A DNA stretch of 12,704 nucleotides from Lysobacteraceae bacterium (GTDB lineage Bacteria; Pseudomonadota; Gammaproteobacteria; Xanthomonadales; Xanthomonadaceae): the NCBI GenBank assembly GCA_017990865.1, contig JAGNNB010000042.1, forward strand, positions 1-12,704. Direction: 5' to 3'. A program made the position numbers and the translations under genes. Below, piece after piece: positions 1 through 6,067 of this stretch. A model generated the notes under the pieces. It had not been told where the DNA came from, made no database searches, and saw only the letters and a list, made by a program, of their open reading frames with translations. The first letter of the stretch is position 1, and each line of letters begins with the position of its first letter.

Positions 1-938
1 GGCTCCAAGCGCGCGACATCGCGCACATCGAAGGCGATCTTGTCGGCCACGCCCGCGCGTTCCGCATTCTCGCGCGCGGCGCAGCTCGCATGCGGGTCGA
101 GATCGCTGCCGAAAAATACCGGTCGCAATGTCGCGCGACCTTCGCGCGAACGCCGTTCCGCGTCCTCGCAAAGCGAACGCCAATGCAACACATCGAATCC
201 GCGCCAACGCGACGGCGTTTGCAGGCTATCGCCCATCCGCGACAGGCCCGGCGCGACATCGGCGGCCATCAGCGCGCCTTCGATCAGCAAGGTGCCGCTG
301 CCGCACATCGGGTCGAGCAAAGCGCCATCTTCGTCGCGATACAACGCTGCCCAGCCGCCGCGCATCAACACCGCAGCGGCCAAGGTTTCCTTGAGCGGCG
401 CTTCGCCCTGCGTGCGTCGCCAACCGCGGCGATGCAGCGGACCGCCGCCGAGATCGACCGACAGGATCGCTTTGGACACGCCGGATTTATCGGCGCGCAC
501 CACCAGGCTCAAACGCAGATCGGGATCCTCCAGATCGACGCTGGGGCGCTCGCCGTTCGGACCGCGCAGGGTATCGACGATGGCGTCTTTGATCCGTTGC
601 GCGGCGTAGCGCGCATGCGTGATGGCGGGGCCGGAGACATGCGCGTCCACGGCCAGACTCATACCCACGCGCAAGTGCTGCGACCAATCGATGGCGGCGG
701 CGCCGGCGTACAGCGCGCGCTCGTCGGGGCAATCGTATTCGCCGATCGGCCACAGCACGCGGCTGGCGAGACGCGACCACAGCACCGCGCGCTGCGCATC
801 GCGCAGCGTACCTTCGACGTTCGCGCCCGCGCGCGCCGCGGTGACGCGCGCGCACCCGAGCGCGAGCAGTTCGTCGACGAGCAGATATTCCAATCCCTTC
901 GCGCAGGAGGCGAAGAATTTATGCATTTGATCGTTCAT
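1..938 (-). CDS. rlmL: Bifunctional 23S rRNA guanine methyltransferase RlmKL, N-terminal (RlmL) part, cut by window edge
   Basis: By family, RlmL methylates 23S rRNA at G2445 (N2). In gammaproteobacteria it is usually fused to RlmK, which makes m7G2069. Only the first 312 residues are visible; the frame is open to position 3, and full-length RlmKL is about 700 aa, so the rest lies to the left. The protein begins [20 protein letters not shown], as these proteins do. A THUMP-like RNA-binding region covers about residues 45-155. It is followed by LHRRGWR and [11 protein letters not shown], and then the SAM-binding motif DPMCGSGT at 209-216 with [12 protein letters not shown]. Further on, GSDLDPHA fits the next Rossmann strand. 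The ATG at 938 overlaps the TGA of the upstream hydrolase (ATGA, 935-938), so translation is probably coupled. Cytoplasmic. The family call is firm. The RlmK half is assumed, not seen. Confidence 0.93.
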   Translation of the reverse strand, partial: MNDQMHKFFASCAKGLEYLLVDELLALGCARVTAARAGANVEGTLRDAQRAVLWSRLASRVLWPIGEYDCPDERALYAGAAAIDWSQHLRVGMSLAVDAHVSGPAITHARYAAQRIKDAIVDTLRGPNGERPSVDLEDPDLRLSLVVRADKSGVSKAILSVDLGGGPLHRRGWRRTQGEAPLKETLAAAVLMRGGWAALYRDEDGALLDPMCGSGTLLIEGALMAADVAPGLSRMGDSLQTPSRWRGFDVLHWRSLCEDAERRSREGRATLRPVFFGSDLDPHASCAARENAERAGVADKIAFDVRDVARLE

Positions 939-1489
939 GCGGGCAGCCCTGGGGACGCATCGACGGGCAGCCCCGCGAGCAATACGGCGAACGCATCGGC
1001 GGAGGTACGCACGTTCGCGGTCAGTCGATGCGTGTCGTCCACCAACAGCAATCGTGCGCGACGCGCATGCGCCCAATCGACCACGGCCGAGGCGGGAATC
1101 AATTCATCGTCCCAGCCGTGCAGGATCGAAATCGGTATGTTCGGAGCGTCCAAAGCCGGCAACGGCCCCATCGTCAGCGGCGGCGCCATCAAAAACAACG
1201 CCTGCGTCGGCAATTCCAGCGAAATTCGCGCGGAGATATAGGCGCCGAGGCTCGACCCGGCCAAGACCAGCGGCCCGCGCGCCGCGGCGGCCTGCGCCAA
1301 CGCGCGCAAACGCTGCAAGCGCGCGAGAACATCGCCGAGCTCGCTGACTTCGTGTTTCGCGTCCAAATCGGTGTAGTCGGGACGCTCGTGCGTCCAGCCC
1401 AGACGTTCGGCCACTTCGGCAAGAGCCGCGACCTTCGTCGCCTCGGGGCCGCTTTCGAAGCCGTGGGAAAGAATGCAATGTCCGCGCAT
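935..1489 (-). CDS. Small alpha/beta hydrolase (serine hydrolase, YcfP/YqiA-like size)
   Basis: The 184-residue protein opens with [15 protein letters not shown], the first beta strand and oxyanion-type HG motif of the fold. The nucleophile elbow is GSSLG at 78-82, with Ser80 as nucleophile. Asp127/Asp128 in HGWDDELIP is the likely acid, and His154 in DDTHRL completes the triad. It has no signal peptide or membrane segment, so it should be cytoplasmic. The substrate cannot be read from sequence; esterase or thioesterase activity is generic to the fold. I chose the ATG at 1489 because homology-like sequence starts exactly there. The open frame continues upstream to 1588 but only as low-complexity readthrough of the MOSC gene. 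It starts 7 bp after the MOSC stop and overlaps rlmKL by 4 bp, so it is the middle gene of a three-gene unit. No clear Shine-Dalgarno is seen, consistent with coupling. Confidence 0.85.
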   Translation of the reverse strand: MRGHCILSHGFESGPEATKVAALAEVAERLGWTHERPDYTDLDAKHEVSELGDVLARLQRLRALAQAAAARGPLVLAGSSLGAYISARISLELPTQALFLMAPPLTMGPLPALDAPNIPISILHGWDDELIPASAVVDWAHARRARLLLVDDTHRLTANVRTSADAFAVLLAGLPVDASPGLPA

Positions 1490-1496
1490 GGGGTGC

Positions 1497-1997
1497 TCAG
1501 TGTTCCAACCATTCGACGACATCGCCCACCCGCAGCGTGCCACCTTCGAGAATCCGCGCGCACAAGCCGCCATGGCCGCGCATCGCATTGTAACCGCCGG
1601 GACCGAGCGCCGCTTCCATGCGCGAACAGGGATCGCAGGGCGAGGTGCCTTCGCACAGCACGTCGCCGATGCGGAAGCGTCGGCCTTTCAAGGCGATCAA
1701 CGGAATGCCTTCGACCACCGCATTGCGACGCAGCAGCTCTGGCGCGACCGCCTCGCGGCCGCACAGCGCGGCGATCGTCGGCAGATGCTCGGCTTGAATC
1801 AGGGTGATGCCGCGTTTGCCGCTGCCGGAGCCGTAACGGTCTCCGCGCAGACCCGCGCCGGTCACGGCCTCGGCGCTCTCGACCACGCGCATCGGCGTGT
1901 CGCGCTTGGGGCGCAAACCAAGCCAACGCAGACGGCCCGCGCGCGGAAACTGCGTCATCAGGCGGTGCAATTCGGACTCGGGCGGCGGCAACGGCAT
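1497..1997 (-). CDS. MOSC domain-containing protein
   Basis: A 166-residue protein with the short single-domain MOSC layout. Visible motifs are GLRGDRYG at 49-56, the RRNAVVEG strand at 91-97, a cysteine cluster C121-x-x-C124 in SPCDPC, where MOSC proteins carry their conserved cysteine, and the C-terminal GLCARI...GGTLRVGD. MOSC domains are known from molybdenum-cofactor sulfurases, YiiM and mARC, and are thought to carry sulfur or bind molybdopterin. Which compound this small protein handles is unknown. Cytoplasmic. It is the first gene of the minus-strand unit leading to the hydrolase and rlmKL. The ATG at 1997 has no usable Shine-Dalgarno (the AGGGA abuts the ATG). It lies 6 bp from a -10-like TAGCAT, so a leaderless message is possible. 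An internal ATG at 1958 is an alternative start but also lacks an RBS. Confidence 0.88.
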   Translation of the reverse strand: MPLPPPESELHRLMTQFPRAGRLRWLGLRPKRDTPMRVVESAEAVTGAGLRGDRYGSGSGKRGITLIQAEHLPTIAALCGREAVAPELLRRNAVVEGIPLIALKGRRFRIGDVLCEGTSPCDPCSRMEAALGPGGYNAMRGHGGLCARILEGGTLRVGDVVEWLEH

Positions 1998-2003
1998 TCC
2001 CTA

Positions 2004-2013
2004 ATGCTAGCAT
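2004..2013. promoter_or_regulatory. Palindromic extended -10 shared by divergent MOSC and amidase genes
   Basis: ATGCTAGCAT is a perfect 10-bp palindrome inside the 23-bp gap between two divergent start codons. Read either way it contains TGCTAGCAT, an extended -10 shape (TG-n-TAnnAT). The hexamer ends 7 bp before the amidase ATG at 2021 and 6 bp before the MOSC ATG at 1997, so transcription would begin at or next to each start codon. Neither gene has a usable Shine-Dalgarno. Promoter function is inferred from position and motif only. Confidence 0.4.
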
Positions 2014-2020
2014 CCGCCTC

Positions 2021-2659
2021 ATGTTGCCCGACCTGCCGCCCATGCCGCCGAACGCGCCTACCCCCATCGAAGCCGCGCCTGTCGAGCGCGCGCTCGCCAT
2101 CGAAGTCGCGCCCCTGCCCTACGAGGCGAAACTCGACGCACGGCCGTTATCGCAGATCGATTTGGTGGTGATCCACTGCACCGAAACGCCGACGTTGGCG
2201 TCCGCGCGCGAATTCGGCGAAAAAGTGCTGTACGAAGGCAGCGGCACCGGCAACAGCGGGCATTACTACATCGATCGCGACGGCCGCGTGATTCTCTACG
2301 TGCGCCCCGATCGCGTGGCGCATCACGTGCGCGGCTACAACCCGCGTTCGATCGGCATCGAGCTGGTGAACACCGGCCGCTATCCGCATTGGCGCGATTC
2401 CAAACACCAAGCGATGAGCGAGCCCTATCCCGAAGCGCAGATCGTCGCGCTGCAGGCCTTGCTCGCGCAGTTGCGGCGCGAATTTCCGACGGTGAAATAC
2501 ATCGCCGGCCACGAAGACCTCGACACTGCGATGGAAGAAGCGCTGGACGACCCGAGCGCGCAAGTCCCGCGAAAGCGCGACCCGGGGCCGCTGTTTCCCT
2601 GGGGCCGGGTGATGGAACGCATCGATTGGGAGCGACTTGTGCCGTCGACCGGCGGCTGA
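2021..2659 (+). CDS. N-acetylmuramoyl-L-alanine amidase, Amidase_2 family (AmpD/AmiD type)
   Basis: This 212-residue zinc amidase should cleave the bond between N-acetylmuramic acid and L-alanine in peptidoglycan or its turnover fragments. By analogy with AmpD, the zinc ligands are His52 (VVIHCTE), His164 (AGHEDLD) and Asp187 (KRDPGP). Glu114 in GIELVN and Lys185 fit the catalytic positions. The His164-Asp187 loop is longer than in E. coli AmpD. There is no signal peptide or lipobox: the N-terminus is a Pro/Ala-rich, non-hydrophobic stretch of about 45 residues. This favours a cytoplasmic recycling (AmpD-like) role over the outer-membrane lipoprotein AmiD, unless the true start lies elsewhere. 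No in-frame start exists in the intergenic gap upstream; the ATG at 2042 is a possible later start. No RBS precedes 2021, and it may be leaderless. A hairpin covers the stop codon. Confidence 0.9.
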   Translation: MLPDLPPMPPNAPTPIEAAPVERALAIEVAPLPYEAKLDARPLSQIDLVVIHCTETPTLASAREFGEKVLYEGSGTGNSGHYYIDRDGRVILYVRPDRVAHHVRGYNPRSIGIELVNTGRYPHWRDSKHQAMSEPYPEAQIVALQALLAQLRREFPTVKYIAGHEDLDTAMEEALDDPSAQVPRKRDPGPLFPWGRVMERIDWERLVPSTGG

Positions 2660-2669
2660 ACCGCCGGTC
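2647..2669 (+). terminator. Hairpin over the amidase stop codon
   Basis: GACCGGCGG and CCGCCGGTC form a perfect 9-bp GC-rich stem around the 5-nt loop CTGAA, which contains the TGA stop. There is no T tract after it, so it is not a classical intrinsic terminator. It could be a 3' stabilising or pausing structure. Confidence 0.4.
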
Positions 2670-2688
2670 CGTATCGGCGGCAACGCGA

Positions 2689-2716
2689 TTGTCGTTGATC
2701 GGCGGTCGGGCATACT
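2689..2716 (+). promoter_or_regulatory. Putative sigma70 promoter of the secreted-protein gene
   Basis: TTGTCG (2689-2694), a 16-bp spacer and CATACT (2711-2716) resemble -35 and -10 boxes. They lie about 26 bp before the predicted leader of the gene at 2749, and after the amidase stop-codon hairpin. Motif match only. Confidence 0.35.
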
Positions 2717-2748
2717 GAGGCCTCGGCACCGACGAGGAGTGAATCCGC

Positions 2749-3378
2749 ATGACGCACATCAAACCGCTCGCCCTGGCGCTCGGACTGGGTCTGATCTCGC
2801 TCAGCGCGCAAGTCGTCGCGCAAACCGGCGAGCTCGCGACGCGAAACGACTCGACGGATGTCGGGGCCGAAGCAGGTCGCATTTATGAAGTCGATCGCGT
2901 TTATTCGTTCGTCGACCCGAACACCCAGCGCGTCACCGCGCTCGTCGTGGCGGAGGATCACCCCGCCGTCACCCTCTCGATCGACCGCGCGGCGCAGATG
3001 GTCCACGTCGCGACATCGGACGATCGTGTCGTCCATGTCTCGGTCGCGGATTTAGCCGACGCCTACGCGCAGGGCGACGCCGAACGCCGCGCGGCGTTTC
3101 TGGTCTCGATGCAGCGCGACGCCTCGACGACCGGGCGCGCCCCCGCCTGCGACGCGGGCGATTGCGATACCCCCTCCGAACGCCAGCCCACGGCACAGCT
3201 CGCATCGATCGTGCGCTGGGCCGTGGACCATGTCGGCAGCAGCCAACGGATCGCGCAAGCCGCCGAAGAGAGCGGCGACGGACATCCAATGCCCGCCGTG
3301 TTCGATCCATGGCAAACCGGCACCCAGGCGCACAGCCTGCTGCATACGGTCAGCGATTTCTGGCATCTGTTTCATTGA
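2749..3378 (+). CDS. Predicted secreted protein, unrecognised family
   Basis: I do not recognise this 209-residue protein. Residues 1-24 form a clear Sec signal peptide: a short basic start, a Leu/Ala/Gly core, and a VVA-Q cleavage site. The mature part is acidic and soluble. It has a beta-like section (about 45-100) with alternating hydrophobics (RIYEVDRVYSF, VTALVVAED, DRVVHVSVADL). A Ser/Thr/Asp linker follows, with two close cysteines, Cys134 and Cys139, in CDAGDC that could form a disulfide. The helical tail ends in the aromatic/His-rich HTVSDFWHLFH. It probably acts in the periplasm or outside the cell. The start is well supported by GAGGAG about 9 bp before the ATG. It has its own putative promoter after the amidase hairpin, so it may not be co-transcribed with the amidase. 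The gene is convergent with the Ig-like gene at 3542. Confidence 0.75.
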   Translation: MTHIKPLALALGLGLISLSAQVVAQTGELATRNDSTDVGAEAGRIYEVDRVYSFVDPNTQRVTALVVAEDHPAVTLSIDRAAQMVHVATSDDRVVHVSVADLADAYAQGDAERRAAFLVSMQRDASTTGRAPACDAGDCDTPSERQPTAQLASIVRWAVDHVGSSQRIAQAAEESGDGHPMPAVFDPWQTGTQAHSLLHTVSDFWHLFH

Positions 3379-3400
3379 GTCGGCGCCGAAACGCCGGCTC
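3377..3400 (+). terminator. Hairpin at the stop codon of the secreted-protein gene
   Basis: GAGTCGGCG and CGCCGGCTC pair with one G-U wobble around the loop CCGAAA. The stem begins inside the TGA stop. There is no T tract, so the role (termination or mRNA end stability) is uncertain. Confidence 0.4.
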
Positions 3401-3511
3401 GATCGCAGCGATCGCACTGCCCGCGCGGAAATGCGCCGCTCGCGAATCGAAGATCTGAAGTTTGGTTGACGCGAACCGAGCGACGAAACCGATCGTTCGC
3501 ACGAATACGAA

Positions 3512-3536
3512 GGCGAAGGCGCGCAACGCCTTCGCC
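3512..3536 (-). terminator. Probable terminator of the Ig-like gene
   Basis: A perfect 10-bp stem, GGCGAAGGCG/CGCCTTCGCC, with a 5-nt loop lies just downstream of the minus-strand gene ending at 3542. On the minus strand it is followed by TTCGTATTCG, a weak and interrupted T tract. It sits between convergent genes, so it could serve both directions. Confidence 0.5.
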
Positions 3537-3541
3537 CGCAC

Positions 3542-3904
3542 TCAGCCGACGATGCAGCGATAACGTTTGGTGCTTCTTGTCGCGGTCCCGTCGGCGTTCG
3601 TCACGGTCACGCGCACCATCACCGAGTCGCCGTTGGCGCACTGGCCGAAAAAATAACCGACGCCCGCACCCGCGGTGGCGGTGCCGTCCGCTCCCGACCA
3701 CGTCACTGTCGCAGGAAGATTGGAGTTATAGGCGACGATGCAGACGAACTCCGGGCCGTAGGGCAAGTTCGAGCACGAGAACGAGGAAATCGTGGGCGGG
3801 CTGGCGTAAGCGGTCGCCGGCAGCAGCATCGCGGCTGACGTCGCCATGGCGGCCACCAAGATCGATGCGGCGGAAAGCGTGTGTTTGATGGAACGAAATG
3901 ACAT
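3542..3904 (-). CDS. Small exported Ig-like protein with four cysteines
   Basis: A 120-residue protein with a signal peptide of about residues 1-34 (RSIK basic start, Ala/Leu/Met core, AYA-S cleavage). The mature 86 residues look like one immunoglobulin-type or PKD-type beta-sandwich: SPPTISSFSCS opening, ATVTWSGADGTATAG, MVRVTVTNADGTATRS, and a final strand with RYRC. Cys44, Cys55, Cys89 and Cys117 could form two disulfides, fitting a periplasmic or extracellular location. The start at 3904 is preferred over an upstream ATG at 3976 because GGAG sits 7 bp before it and the signal peptide begins there. No catalytic motif is seen; binding or structural roles are only suggested by the fold. The leader contains a 9-bp inverted repeat. 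Divergent from the MipA/OmpV gene. Confidence 0.75.
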   Translation of the reverse strand: MSFRSIKHTLSAASILVAAMATSAAMLLPATAYASPPTISSFSCSNLPYGPEFVCIVAYNSNLPATVTWSGADGTATAGAGVGYFFGQCANGDSVMVRVTVTNADGTATRSTKRYRCIVG

Positions 3905-3911
3905 GACTCGG

Positions 3912-3915
3912 CTCC
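3912..3915 (-). promoter_or_regulatory. Shine-Dalgarno GGAG of the Ig-like gene
   Basis: GGAG on the minus strand, 7 nt before the ATG at 3904. This fixes that start against the longer upstream alternative. Confidence 0.65.
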
Positions 3916-3936
3916 GAATCGATGGATGGATGAGAA

Positions 3937-3961
3937 CGCGCATGCGCCATCGGCATGCGCG
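3937..3961 (-). promoter_or_regulatory. Inverted repeat in the leader of the Ig-like gene
   Basis: CGCGCATGC and GCATGCGCG are perfect 9-bp arms around a 7-nt centre, about 33 bp upstream of the ATG at 3904. This could be a repressor operator in DNA or a hairpin in the 5' leader RNA. Symmetry is seen directly; function is unknown. Confidence 0.35.
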
Positions 3962-3966
3962 GATCG

Positions 3967-3975
3967 ACGTTAGCA
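3967..3975 (-). promoter_or_regulatory. Possible extended -10 of the Ig-like gene
   Basis: On the minus strand TGC-TAACGT resembles an extended -10. It would start transcription just upstream of the inverted repeat and give a leader of roughly 55 nt. There is no convincing -35, so support is weak. Confidence 0.2.
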
Positions 3976-4177
3976 CCGGCGACTGCGGCTCGATTGAATC
4001 GGTTCACTGTCTTTTCGATTCGCGGCCGAGTTTCATGCTGCCTCTTTCCGAATTCGAAATCGCTCGGATCGACGGCGGTATCGTTTCCGCGACGATGCTC
4101 GCTTCGATCGGAACGAGGCGTCGAAGACCGCCGGACGGCGATTCCGATGAAGCGTCACAAAAATTTAGCGTTTCGAT

Positions 4178-4186
4178 TGCTAGGAT
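4178..4186 (+). promoter_or_regulatory. Extended -10 of the MipA/OmpV gene
   Basis: TGCTAGGAT fits TG-n-TAnnAT and lies in a locally A+T-richer stretch about 62 bp before the ATG at 4249. No clear -35 is seen, as allowed for extended -10 promoters. It matches the divergent palindromic element at 2005-2013 in 8 of 9 bases. Confidence 0.35.
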
Positions 4187-4248
4187 GGCGCGCCGATTCG
4201 AACGGATTCATTCCGCTCTCTTGATGCTTTGACGCAAAGGACGCTCTC

Positions 4249-5043
4249 ATGCGATGGATACGCGATTGCTTCGTGTTGTTTGCTTTTTCCCCGTTCGCCG
4301 CGCTCGCCGGCTCCGGCGATGCTGGCGATGACGGCAGGGACTCTCGATGGACGTTGGGCATCGGCGCCTCGGCGCGCGCGCCGCTTTACCTCGGAGAGAA
4401 AGGACTGCGTTTCGCCTTTCCTTTCGTCGACTATCAAGGCGATCGCGTCTATTTCAGCGGCGATGCCTTGGGCATACGCCTGCTCGATCGCGAACACTTG
4501 TCCATCAACGTGTTCGTCGCCGCGCACGCCGAAGGCATGGATGCCGAAGACTTGAGCCGAAGCGAACTCGCGGTGCGCGGCATCGACCGGAATTCGCTGG
4601 ACGACCGCGAATTCGGCGCGGACGCGGGCGTTTCCGTCGCTTGGCGGGGCATCGCGGGCGAATTCGTCGCGGACGCGCGTACCGACGTTTCCGGCGTCAG
4701 CAAGGGCCATCAAGCCTCGCTGGACTATCGCTATCCTTTCAAGATCGGCCGCACCGCGCTGATTCCCGGCATCGGCGCCACGCTGCTGTCCAAGAACGTC
4801 GCGAACTACTATTACGGCATCTCATCGAAGGAAATCGCCCGCGGAATCGTCGCCTATCGGCCCGGCGAAGTCGTCGTCCCGCATGCCGGCCTCGCGGTTG
4901 CGGTCGAGCTGAACGAACGTTGGTCCCTGTTCTCCGGCGCGCGCGTGGACGCCTTCCCGAACGAGATTCGCGCCAGCCCGATCATCGACGAAGATGCCGA
5001 TGTCGTGCCGTCGGCATTCGTCGCCGTGGCGCGGCGCTTTTAA
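4249..5043 (+). CDS. MipA/OmpV family outer-membrane protein
   Basis: A 264-residue protein with an N-terminal signal peptide (about residues 1-20, ending ALA-G) followed by an outer-membrane beta-barrel pattern of alternating hydrophobics. Family signatures include RAPLYLGEKGLRFAFPFVDY at about 43-62 and, most diagnostic, NYYYGIS at 186-192 followed by a tyrosine-containing segment. The chain ends in Arg-Arg-Phe, a terminal Phe as used for BAM-dependent insertion. MipA in E. coli is a scaffold for the lytic transglycosylase MltA and PBP1B; other OmpV proteins are porin-like or induced under stress, so the exact role is open. The start is supported by AAAGGA 7 nt upstream. The length is typical. 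It is followed by tesB after 109 bp, without obvious functional linkage. Confidence 0.88.
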   Translation: MRWIRDCFVLFAFSPFAALAGSGDAGDDGRDSRWTLGIGASARAPLYLGEKGLRFAFPFVDYQGDRVYFSGDALGIRLLDREHLSINVFVAAHAEGMDAEDLSRSELAVRGIDRNSLDDREFGADAGVSVAWRGIAGEFVADARTDVSGVSKGHQASLDYRYPFKIGRTALIPGIGATLLSKNVANYYYGISSKEIARGIVAYRPGEVVVPHAGLAVAVELNERWSLFSGARVDAFPNEIRASPIIDEDADVVPSAFVAVARRF

Positions 5044-5152
5044 AGGGCGACGCGCCGGGACCCTCTACGACCGGCGGTCGAGACTCGGCGCGCATCGGCG
5101 CGAACGGGCGAGTTACGAGTAAGATGCGACGTCCGCCATCGCCGTCCGCCGC

Positions 5153-6064
5153 ATGCCCTCGCCCGTCTCCGAACTGATCGAACTGCTGTCGCTGGAGCGT
5201 TTGGAAAACAACCTCTTCCGCGGCCAAAGCCGCGATATCGGCACGAAATACGTGTTCGGCGGGCAAGTGCTGGGGCAGGCGCTGTCGGCGGCCCAAGCGA
5301 CGCTGGATTCGGCCGATGCGGCCAAAGGGCCGCGCGCGGCGCATTCCCTGCACGCCTACTTCCTGCGCGCGGGCGATATCGAAGCGCCGATCGTCTACGA
5401 CGTGGACCGCACCCGCGACGGCGGCAGTTTTTCGGTGCGGCGCGTCACCGCCATTCAGCACGGGCAGCCGATTTTCGTCTGCGCGGCTTCGTTCCAGATT
5501 CACGAACACGGCGCCGAGCATCAATTGCCGATGCCCAACGTACCGGCGCCCGAAGACGTGGCGCCGATGCAGAAATTGCCGTCGAACACGCTGGCGCATT
5601 TGCCGAGCAAGGTCCAGCGCTGGCTCGATCGCATGGGGCCGTTCGAATTCCGTCCGATCTACCCGCGCGACGATCTGAATCCGCCGAAGCGCCCGCCGTA
5701 TCAGCAAGTGTGGTTCAAGCTGATCGAGCCGGTGGGCGATGCGGCCGAACTGCATCGCGCGCTGCTGGCGTACGCGTCGGATTTCCATTTGCTCGGCACC
5801 GCGACGTTTCCGCACGGCATCAGTTATTACCAACCGAACGTGCAGATGGCCTCGCTCGATCATGCCTTGTGGTTCCATCGCCCGTTCCGCGCTGACGATT
5901 GGCTGTTGTATTCCATCGACAGCCCCAGCGCGCAGGGCGCGCGCGGTTTGGCGCGCGGACAGATCTTCGACCGCAACGGCGGTTTGGTCGCGAGCACGAC
6001 GCAGGAAGGGATGATCCGCGTGCTGGCCGACGACAACGCCGTCGTTCCGACCAAGGGCGGTTGA
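5153..6064 (+). CDS. tesB: Acyl-CoA thioesterase II
   Basis: A 303-residue double-hotdog thioesterase that hydrolyses acyl-CoA to free fatty acid and CoA in the cytoplasm. The N-terminal hotdog has the typical FRGQSRD...VFGGQVLGQAL at about 22-44 and HSLHAYFLRAGD. The C-terminal one has YASDFHLLGTA, SLDHALWFHRPF and LVASTTQEGMIR. Aligned by spacing with E. coli TesB (Asp204, Thr228, Gln278), the catalytic set here is Asp210, Ser234 and Gln284; the conserved Thr is replaced by Ser, a conservative change. Length and order match the family fully. No Shine-Dalgarno is obvious before the ATG at 5153, and a TAAGAT at 5120-5125 is only a weak -10 candidate. A DUF2007 membrane protein follows after 3 bp, so the two are very likely co-transcribed. 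Confidence 0.95.
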   Translation: MPSPVSELIELLSLERLENNLFRGQSRDIGTKYVFGGQVLGQALSAAQATLDSADAAKGPRAAHSLHAYFLRAGDIEAPIVYDVDRTRDGGSFSVRRVTAIQHGQPIFVCAASFQIHEHGAEHQLPMPNVPAPEDVAPMQKLPSNTLAHLPSKVQRWLDRMGPFEFRPIYPRDDLNPPKRPPYQQVWFKLIEPVGDAAELHRALLAYASDFHLLGTATFPHGISYYQPNVQMASLDHALWFHRPFRADDWLLYSIDSPSAQGARGLARGQIFDRNGGLVASTTQEGMIRVLADDNAVVPTKGG

Positions 6065-6067
6065 ACG

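Larger units (their letters stand above)
3905..4248. other. 344-bp divergent intergenic region
   Basis: This region lies between the divergent Ig-like and MipA/OmpV genes. It holds an RBS and an inverted repeat for the minus-strand gene, and an extended -10 and an RBS for the plus-strand gene. Open frames crossing it lack an RBS and recognisable protein character, so I see no gene here. Confidence 0.6.

Noticed and set aside
90..1241. Long plus-strand open frame opposite rlmKL and the hydrolase
   Set aside because: It is Arg/Ala/Gln-rich with no domain, and the opposite strand reads recognisable RlmL and hydrolase motifs. High GC makes such antisense frames common.
1490..1588. Longer N-terminus for the alpha/beta hydrolase
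   Set aside because: The extra 33 residues overlap the MOSC coding region and do not fit the fold, whose first strand starts at the ATG at 1489.
3846..4232. 128-codon plus-strand frame in the divergent gap
   Set aside because: It starts inside the signal-peptide region of the Ig-like gene, has no RBS, and crosses the likely promoters of both genes.
5044..5100. Terminator after the MipA/OmpV gene
   Set aside because: Only a 6-bp CGCCGG/CCGGCG pair with a 12-nt loop and no T tract is present, which is too weak to call.
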